64,000 nt of DNA from Leptolyngbya sp. BC1307. GTDB lineage: Bacteria > Cyanobacteriota > Cyanobacteriia > Phormidesmidales > Phormidesmidaceae. The stretch spans positions 1 to 64,000 of the forward strand of contig NZ_NRTA01000009.1 of NCBI RefSeq assembly GCF_002286735.1. The letters run 5' to 3'. This document shows positions 57,916 to 64,000 of the stretch, piece after piece; within the stretch, counting starts at the first letter, position 1, and each line of letters begins with the position of its first letter. A model generated the notes under the pieces. The model did not search any database. It saw only the letters and a program-made list of their open reading frames with translations, and was not told where the DNA came from. Position numbers and translations under genes: made by a program.

Positions 57916-58965
57916 TCAGTTGTTCATACGAGCGGATAGCGACAGCAGGCGGTTGGTGAGTTCTGCCTGAACCTGCTTGCGCTCCAGGGTGTGAGCAAGT
58001 GTTAGCGCCCGTTGAAAAGCGTCATAGGCAGCCGCTAGATCGCCATTGTCCTGATAGATCTCACCTAACGTGCGCAGGGTGAGCAGGTGCTGCCAATCGT
58101 CGCCAGTGCGCAGCGTCAGCGCAATCCGGTCATTGAGATAGGCTGATAGCTGAGCAGGCTCATCGCGCTGACGGTAGATGGCGATCAGCCCGTCAATTGC
58201 CCGTAGCTGAATGTAAGGATCGTCAATATCGCGGGCCAGGGAGAGCGAAAGGCGGTAGGCTCCAATCGCTGATCGAATTTCGCCAGTGGCGAGGTAGACA
58301 TCGCCTAAGTTGCTATCGGTGTTGGCTTGCCCGGCGTAGTCGCGGGCTCTGGCCCGGTAGTTTGCGGCTATCTCGTAGTATTTGCGGGCGTCGCTAGTCT
58401 GCCCTTGGGCAGCGGCCACTAGGCCCAAGTTGCTCATGGATAGGCCGATGCCGCTCTCGCTGTTGATAGATTGAGCGATCGCCAGCCCTTCGGTAAAGGA
58501 AGCTTGAGCAACCGTTAGGTCACCACTTTGGAGGACGAGGGTGCCAAGGTTGTTGAGCGCTAGGATCTGATCGCTAAAGTTCAAGTTGCTGCGAGCAACC
58601 CCTAGCTGCTGCCGCACAATTCGCTCAGCTGCGTCATATTCGCCGAGGCGACTGTAGATTTTAACGAGCTGCTCATAAGCCTCGCCCATGCCGACAAAAT
58701 CACCCAGGTAGTGATAGGCCTCGGCAGCTGACTGTAGGGCGGTAATTGCCGTCGGGTACTCCCCCTGGTTAATCTGCTCCCGGCCCAGCAGCAGAAACTG
58801 GTCAGCAATATCACGCTGCTCGCGGACTTCCTGTCGCGGACTGTGGAGTTGCTCAGTGAGGCTACTCGCAGCTTTTGCAGGAATGCCTGCGCTCAGTGAC
58901 ACTGCCAGCGCTATCGCAGACAGCGGCCCCAGACAATACCAGCGATCCGTATGCCAGCGATCCAT
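57916..58965 (-). CDS. Exported TPR-repeat protein (likely start at Met 24 of the ORF)
   Basis: Signal-like CLGPLSAIALAVSLSAGIPAKAASS then TPRs (ALNNLGTLVLQSGDLTVAQASFTEGLAIAQ). Confidence 0.85.
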   Translation of the reverse strand: MDRWHTDRWYCLGPLSAIALAVSLSAGIPAKAASSLTEQLHSPRQEVREQRDIADQFLLLGREQINQGEYPTAITALQSAAEAYHYLGDFVGMGEAYEQLVKIYSRLGEYDAAERIVRQQLGVARSNLNFSDQILALNNLGTLVLQSGDLTVAQASFTEGLAIAQSINSESGIGLSMSNLGLVAAAQGQTSDARKYYEIAANYRARARDYAGQANTDSNLGDVYLATGEIRSAIGAYRLSLSLARDIDDPYIQLRAIDGLIAIYRQRDEPAQLSAYLNDRIALTLRTGDDWQHLLTLRTLGEIYQDNGDLAAAYDAFQRALTLAHTLERKQVQAELTNRLLSLSARMNN

Positions 58966-59035
58966 CGTTAATTCCTCATCAGCCCAGCGATGTTGCCCGG
59001 TGGTGCCAGGCGGTGATGAGCCTAAGGTACCCAAA

Positions 59036-59770
59036 TTAGCTGACGGGCAAATTCATCTCGTCAAATTCAATCGTCATCAGTCCTGTGAGAGCTGCTGAGG
59101 GCACTGGTGAGGGAGTTGGCGCGATCGCTGCCGGGCGGTCTAAATAGATAGACTTGATATCTGCGGGAATAGCCTGCTCCAGAGCGCTATAGGCCACTTC
59201 TAGCTCTGCCTGCACGGTTTGGGGAGAGATCTGCGATCCTTCTGCCTGCAGATAAGCTGCAATGCGAGTTTCGCTCCAGTGAAAGGTTTGGGCCATCAGC
59301 ACCATCAGCCGGTGCGAGGGAGAGAGGCTTTCGAGGGCGCGCTCGGTGTAGCACCACAGCGGCGGCGGCGCGGCGCTCAGGGCGTAGTGAATAGATTCCA
59401 CATCGGGCAGTATCGCCTGATTGATATGGGCGGCTGTAAGGTTGATTAGCCACTTTTGTAAAGAAAAATCGGCGCTGGGGCGATCGCTCGTAGCGGCAAC
59501 TGGGTCATTCCAAAGTGACAGCTCAAGCCCGCCTAACTCGTTGAGAATATGCCGCCAGGTCAGTGCGAATAAATAGTCCGCTTGCACAGGCGATCGCGCT
59601 GAATGCCGAATCAGCGAATACACTACCGAGCTGTAGCGACAAAAAATCGCTGTGAAAAACCGTCCATCAGAGGGCGACTTTTGCAGTTTGTTTACCAGTT
59701 CGCGATCGCTGCAGTGAGCTAGCTTTTTAACCAAATCGCGATCGCATTCAGGAAAAGTAGGGATGTTCAC
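59036..59770 (-). CDS. Sigma-70-like (ECF-type) protein
   Basis: FFTAIFCRYSSVVYSLIRH region-2-like; LESLSPSHRLMVLMAQTFHWSETRIAAYLQAEG region-4-like; immediately upstream of the TPR gene. Confidence 0.65.
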   Translation of the reverse strand: MNIPTFPECDRDLVKKLAHCSDRELVNKLQKSPSDGRFFTAIFCRYSSVVYSLIRHSARSPVQADYLFALTWRHILNELGGLELSLWNDPVAATSDRPSADFSLQKWLINLTAAHINQAILPDVESIHYALSAAPPPLWCYTERALESLSPSHRLMVLMAQTFHWSETRIAAYLQAEGSQISPQTVQAELEVAYSALEQAIPADIKSIYLDRPAAIAPTPSPVPSAALTGLMTIEFDEMNLPVS

Positions 59771-59997
59771 AGGCTTTTCAATCAGCTTTTGTTGATATCT
59801 ATCGTTGATTCAGCTTGCCCGCCTCTGGCCTCTGGCTATCATTGCGCATTATCTAGCGGGCATTCTGCTGGCCGACATACTCACAGGCATGTCGTTCTGT
59901 CAACGCACTTGGTAAACTAGGAGGCGAGCTGTTTGATTAGGCAAACCAAGCCTAGCTTTCCGCCCTCGTAGATATCACCCTTCACTGCTGCCTCACC

Positions 59998-60591
59998 ATG
60001 ATGACGAGTTTTTTCACCCAAATGCTAGCCGCCAGCATTTTTCAGGGGCTGCCTTTGGACGCGCTAGTGTCTACTCAAGGCATTATGGTGATGCTATTGG
60101 TTGCCTATGCCGGGGCAATGTGGGCGTTTTTGAGCAGTGCGCCCAAGGTGCATACGGTGATGGTGTCCGATCTAGATCTGGCGCGGCGCTTTTACGAGGG
60201 CGTGCTCAATCTATCGGCAGCAGAGGTGCCGCTGCACTACTACTACAACTATGAGCAAACCCTGGGGACGGCTGGCATGGACCCGATATTTGGCTCTCTC
60301 GGAACGATGGGGTCTGCTGGTTTGAGCGGTCCCGGTGGCGCTTACAGCAGCCCGGATGGTTTGTGGTATCAGCTCAAGAAAAATACCCAGATGCATGTCA
60401 TTGCTGGCGCTAGCTTGGGCAACCGCGACCGGCAGCGCCACGTGTGTTTTGATCACAGCTGCCTGGAATATTTGCTCATGCAGATCCAAACTAGAGGCAT
60501 TCGTCATAAGCTGAGGCGCGATCGCCCCCTGAACTTCTTGGTCAAAGACTTTGAAGGTGAAGTGATTGAGATGGCCGAAGTCGAAAACTAA
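59998..60591 (+). CDS. Glyoxalase/VOC-like protein with N-terminal hydrophobic segment
   Basis: VHTVMVSDLDLARRFYEGVLNLSAAEVPLHYYYNYEQTLG; VKDFEGEVIEMAEV. Confidence 0.8.
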   Translation: MMTSFFTQMLAASIFQGLPLDALVSTQGIMVMLLVAYAGAMWAFLSSAPKVHTVMVSDLDLARRFYEGVLNLSAAEVPLHYYYNYEQTLGTAGMDPIFGSLGTMGSAGLSGPGGAYSSPDGLWYQLKKNTQMHVIAGASLGNRDRQRHVCFDHSCLEYLLMQIQTRGIRHKLRRDRPLNFLVKDFEGEVIEMAEVEN

Positions 60592-60739
60592 AACCCTTAC
60601 AGACACGCTAATGAATCAGTCTGTAATCAGTCTGCTAAGCGGGTTAGGCCATAAACGACTGATCTCGACTGATTTAAATAGATAGCATCTAGGTAAATCT
60701 CCCTATCGGTGCTGACTCAAATAGCGGATAATTTCGAGC

Positions 60740-61678
60740 ATGAACATTTTGACAGCAGGTACGCCAGCCATCGGCGTCTTTCGATCTCCGGGGCCAGAAA
60801 TTGTCAGCATCGGCCCTCTGACCCTGCGCTGGTACGGCCTGCTGATCGCCTCGGCGGTGCTAATTGGCGTAGCGCTCTCTCAATACATTGCCAAAAAGCG
60901 CGGTGTCGACCCTGAAAAAGTAGGCGACCTGGTCATTTGGCTGGTGGTGGCCGCTATTCCCTGTGCCCGCCTGTACTACGTACTGTTTGAGTGGCAAAAC
61001 TATGTAGGGCGACCCGCTGATATCTTTGCTATTTGGAAAGGCGGGATTGCCATCCATGGCGCAGTCTTAGGAGGCACCCTGGCCACCTGGCTATTCGCCC
61101 GATTTAACCGGCTCTCCTTCTGGCAAATGGCCGACATCATTGCGCCATCGCTGATTTTGGGGCAGGCGATTGGCCGCTGGGGCAACTTTTTTAACTCCGA
61201 AGCCTTTGGTGACCCGACCAATCTGCCCTGGAAGTTGTTTATTCCGCTGGCTAATCGACCTGCTATCTATCGAGAGTTTGAGTATTTTCACCCGACCTTT
61301 TTGTATGAGTCGCTGTGGAATCTAGGCGTTTTTGCGCTGCTGATGGGTCTGTTCTTTTGGGGGCTTAAGCGACCGGGTCGGCTGCGAGTAGGGACCTTGT
61401 TTTTGGTCTATATGATTGCCTATGGGGCAGGCCGGGTGTGGATCGAAGGACTGCGCACCGATAGCCTGATGATTGGCCCCTTGCGCATTGCTCAGATCAT
61501 CAGTCTGGGCGGTATCACACTGGGCGGGCTGGGGTTGATCTGGACCTACGGCCTGGGCAAGCGGTTGCCAGATACACGGGCAGAGAATAAGTCTTTGAGG
61601 CAGACAGAGCAACTTGGGCCGGGCGGATCCGGTCAGCAGCCCAATCGCGATACCAAAAAAGAGGACGGTGACTATTAG
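60740..61678 (+). CDS. lgt: Prolipoprotein diacylglyceryl transferase
   Basis: [51 protein letters not shown]. Confidence 0.97.
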   Translation: MNILTAGTPAIGVFRSPGPEIVSIGPLTLRWYGLLIASAVLIGVALSQYIAKKRGVDPEKVGDLVIWLVVAAIPCARLYYVLFEWQNYVGRPADIFAIWKGGIAIHGAVLGGTLATWLFARFNRLSFWQMADIIAPSLILGQAIGRWGNFFNSEAFGDPTNLPWKLFIPLANRPAIYREFEYFHPTFLYESLWNLGVFALLMGLFFWGLKRPGRLRVGTLFLVYMIAYGAGRVWIEGLRTDSLMIGPLRIAQIISLGGITLGGLGLIWTYGLGKRLPDTRAENKSLRQTEQLGPGGSGQQPNRDTKKEDGDY

Positions 61679-61694
61679 AAACGCGCTTACAAAG

Positions 61695-61732
61695 ATAAAA
61701 AAAGCCCCGAGGACCTTGCGACCTCGGGGCTT
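61695..61732 (-). terminator. Strong intrinsic terminator oriented for minus-strand transcription
   Basis: AAGCCCCGAGG-loop-CCTCGGGGCTT (61702-61732); minus strand continues TTTTTTTATC. Confidence 0.75.
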
Positions 61733-61941
61733 GGAATCAGGGTGCATCTACATACCAAGATGCAGCATTTTTGCGACCTATTGGCAGATTCACTGGCCCC
61801 TTTATTCACTCTTCAAAAAGCAACCAGTGATAATAGTGAATTGATGAATATTAAAGTCTCATATCAATTTTGTTTGATCATTTTAGCGGCCTATTAATCC
61901 ATCCTTAGCCTCTTCTTAGACCCCATTCTATTAAAGCCTTT

Positions 61942-62898
61942 ATGAATTCCAGTAAATCCCCCGATGCTATCTCTTCCGAGCTTTCTGCAACTTTTTCTGC
62001 GAGGCTTTCCCCAGCGGTATACATTGTCGGTGCTGGCCCTGGGGATCCTGACTTATTAACAGTAAAGGCGCTGAAATTGATTCAGCAAGCAGATGTTTTG
62101 ATCTACGCCAATTCGCTGATCCCTAAACAGATTCTTTCTGCTATGAGGGCAGACTCAGAAAAGATAGCGACGGCAAACATGACTTTAGAAGAGATTGTGC
62201 CGCTGATGGTTGATCGAGTGCGATCTGGGCAGTCGGTGGTGCGCTTACAGTCAGGCGACCCTAGTTTGTATAGCGCTATTCATGAGCAGATGCGGCAACT
62301 GAGTGAAGCCGCCGTGCCGTTTGAGGTGGTGCCGGGTATCAGTGCTTTTCAGGCTGCTGCTGCCAAGCTTCAGGTGGAGCTGACAATCCCGGGGCTGGTG
62401 CAGAGCATTATCTTGACGCGCATCAGTGGCCGCACTCAGGTGCCCCCAGCTGAAGAATTGGCCGGTCTCGCAGCACATCAGGCGAGCCTGTGCCTTTACC
62501 TGAGTGCCCGCCACGTGGAGGAATCTCAGACCCAACTGCTTGCTCACTATCCGCCGGAGACGCCGGTCGCTATCTGCTTTCGGGTAGGGTGGCCCGATGA
62601 ACAAATTTTGGTAGTACCGCTCGCCCAAATGGCGCAAACTAGCGAGGCTGAGAACCTGGTGCGGACTACGCTATACATCATCTCACCGGCATTGGCTGCA
62701 GACGGCGGGCGATCGCGCCTCTATAACCCCGCCCACACCCACCTATTTAGGCCGAAAGGCGCAACTGCAAATTCTTTAGAATCGTTACCGGCAGCAGCTA
62801 CGCCGGGCGATGCGCAGGATACTGCAAAGACGATACCCTCAACAGCGGGGCAAACGACCAGTCAACTTAAGCAAGAACGGGAGCAGGCCAGAAGATGA
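61942..62898 (+). CDS. cobM: Precorrin-4 C11-methyltransferase
   Basis: AVYIVGAGPGDPDLLTVKALKLIQQADVLIYANSLIPKQIL; RLQSGDPSLYSAIHEQM. Confidence 0.94.
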   Translation: MNSSKSPDAISSELSATFSARLSPAVYIVGAGPGDPDLLTVKALKLIQQADVLIYANSLIPKQILSAMRADSEKIATANMTLEEIVPLMVDRVRSGQSVVRLQSGDPSLYSAIHEQMRQLSEAAVPFEVVPGISAFQAAAAKLQVELTIPGLVQSIILTRISGRTQVPPAEELAGLAAHQASLCLYLSARHVEESQTQLLAHYPPETPVAICFRVGWPDEQILVVPLAQMAQTSEAENLVRTTLYIISPALAADGGRSRLYNPAHTHLFRPKGATANSLESLPAAATPGDAQDTAKTIPSTAGQTTSQLKQEREQARR

Positions 62899-63407
62899 AC
62901 TATTTAGTGGCTGTATTGGGCGATCGCATTCAAGCAGAAGAAGTATACTCCGCGCTAGAAGCCGCTAACCTGACAATGGATAAGGTGTCTATATTAGGCA
63001 GGGGCTTCAAATCCGCCGACGAATATGGCCTGATTGACCCTAACGAAGAAGCCTGGAAGCAAATCAAAAGACTGGTCTTTTGGACGATTCCGTTTGGCTT
63101 TGTTGGCGGCTTCGCTTTTAACTTCATTACCGAACTCAACACCTTTCCCTGGGCCGGAACTGTGGGGAACCAGATTATTGGGGGGCTGTTAGGGGCCGGG
63201 GCCGGTGCGATGGGCGGTTTCTTTATCGGCGGTGGCGTAGGTGTGGGTATTGGCAGCGGCGATGCGGTTCCCTATCGCAACCGGCTGAATGACGGCAAAT
63301 ATCTCATTGTTGTCAAAGGGTCAGAAGCCATAATTTCTCAAGCTACCCGAATCATCCGACCGTTTCGCCCCGAAAATATTCAGGGCTATACCGAGCCTCT
63401 CTCTTGA
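62895..63407 (+). CDS. Conserved cyanobacterial protein with Gly-rich membrane segment
   Basis: VAVLGDRIQAEEVYSALEAANLTMDKVSILGRG; GGLLGAGAGAMGGFFIGGGVGVGIG; ATGA overlap with cobM. Confidence 0.75.
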   Translation: MNYLVAVLGDRIQAEEVYSALEAANLTMDKVSILGRGFKSADEYGLIDPNEEAWKQIKRLVFWTIPFGFVGGFAFNFITELNTFPWAGTVGNQIIGGLLGAGAGAMGGFFIGGGVGVGIGSGDAVPYRNRLNDGKYLIVVKGSEAIISQATRIIRPFRPENIQGYTEPLS

Positions 63408-63598
63408 GCTATCGCTTGATCCGAATGAATTTTTAGGGCTATGCCAGCCAGGGAGACCCCTGTTGAGCAGCCGAGTCTAACTGTTTGAAGCTATGATAAA
63501 TGTCTAACTCATAGTCATTGTGAGTTAGGTGCCAAGCTTGATGTCCGTCAATTGGGCAAGCCGCTTTTCTCTTCACTTTCGCCCCCACAGGTTTATCT

Positions 63599-64000
63599 AT
63601 GAGCGCCATTTCTTCACCTGCTAAAGCCACCCCGATTAGCAATCCTCTACTCATAGGTGACGGCCTGCCGCCCTTTGGCGAGATTGAAGCTACGCATGTG
63701 GTTCCTGGTATTGAGCAACTGCTTAAAGAGCTGTCTCAGGCACTGGCACGGCTAGAAGAAACCCTGGCAGACAAGCTTCAATCCACAACCCCAATCACCT
63801 GGGAAGACACGGTGACGCCGCTGACGGCTATTACTGAGCGGCTGAGCTGGAGCTGGGGCATTGTTGGCCATTTGATGGGGGTAAAAAACAGCGCTGAGCT
63901 GCGATCTGCCTATGAGCGCGTTCAGCCACAGCTAGTTCAGTTTTCTAACCAGGTTGGGCAGAGTCAAACCGTTTATCAGGCGCTAAAGCAGCTACGCTCA
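63599..64000 (+). CDS. M3 family oligopeptidase, N-terminal part (runs off the window)
   Basis: NPLLIGDGLPPFGEIEATHVVPGIEQLLKELSQAL...ITWEDTVTPLTAITERLSWSWGIVGHLMGVKNSAELR. Confidence 0.85.
   Translation, partial: MSAISSPAKATPISNPLLIGDGLPPFGEIEATHVVPGIEQLLKELSQALARLEETLADKLQSTTPITWEDTVTPLTAITERLSWSWGIVGHLMGVKNSAELRSAYERVQPQLVQFSNQVGQSQTVYQALKQLRS

Overview
The window is a typical cyanobacterial chromosome segment: the HIP1 octamer GCGATCGC recurs throughout and photosystem and carboxysome genes are present. It is mostly housekeeping genes: psbB/psbT, nrdR, rps1, metK, gap, rarA fusion, rpsF, rimO, btpA, VKOR, copper ATPase, accC, ispF, trmD, lgt, cobM and one tRNA-Leu(GAG). The most notable block is 34.3-45.0 kb. 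There a beta-carboxysome operon (ccmK2-K1-L-M-N-O, minus strand) lies head-to-head with a CO2-uptake NDH-1 operon (ndhF/ndhD/cup-type CO2 hydration protein, plus strand). CcmM is unusually long, with five Rubisco-small-subunit-like (SSUL) domains. Only the first two SSULs carry a Cys pair (18-residue spacing). An in-frame internal ATG with a strong Shine-Dalgarno could give the short isoform. A repeated linker motif (DPINxNPPHYDDPAY) and a 15-bp tandem repeat lie between domains. A small AT-rich accessory island (13.9-16.4 kb) carries an AIPR-family (abortive infection) protein. Directly after its stop codon, in the same frame, lies a remnant resembling an ATPase C-terminal winged helix. Other leads: a candidate sRNA at ~52.09-52.17 kb whose predicted 5' end is complementary to the Yfr1 core motif, an ArgRS-like protein lacking a catalytic core, an SLH-domain protein with a full serine DD-peptidase motif set, and repeated short tandem duplications with 15- or 17-bp period at unrelated loci. 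No CRISPR array, rRNA, prophage or intact IS element was seen. All family calls come from reading the sequence by eye, with no database search.
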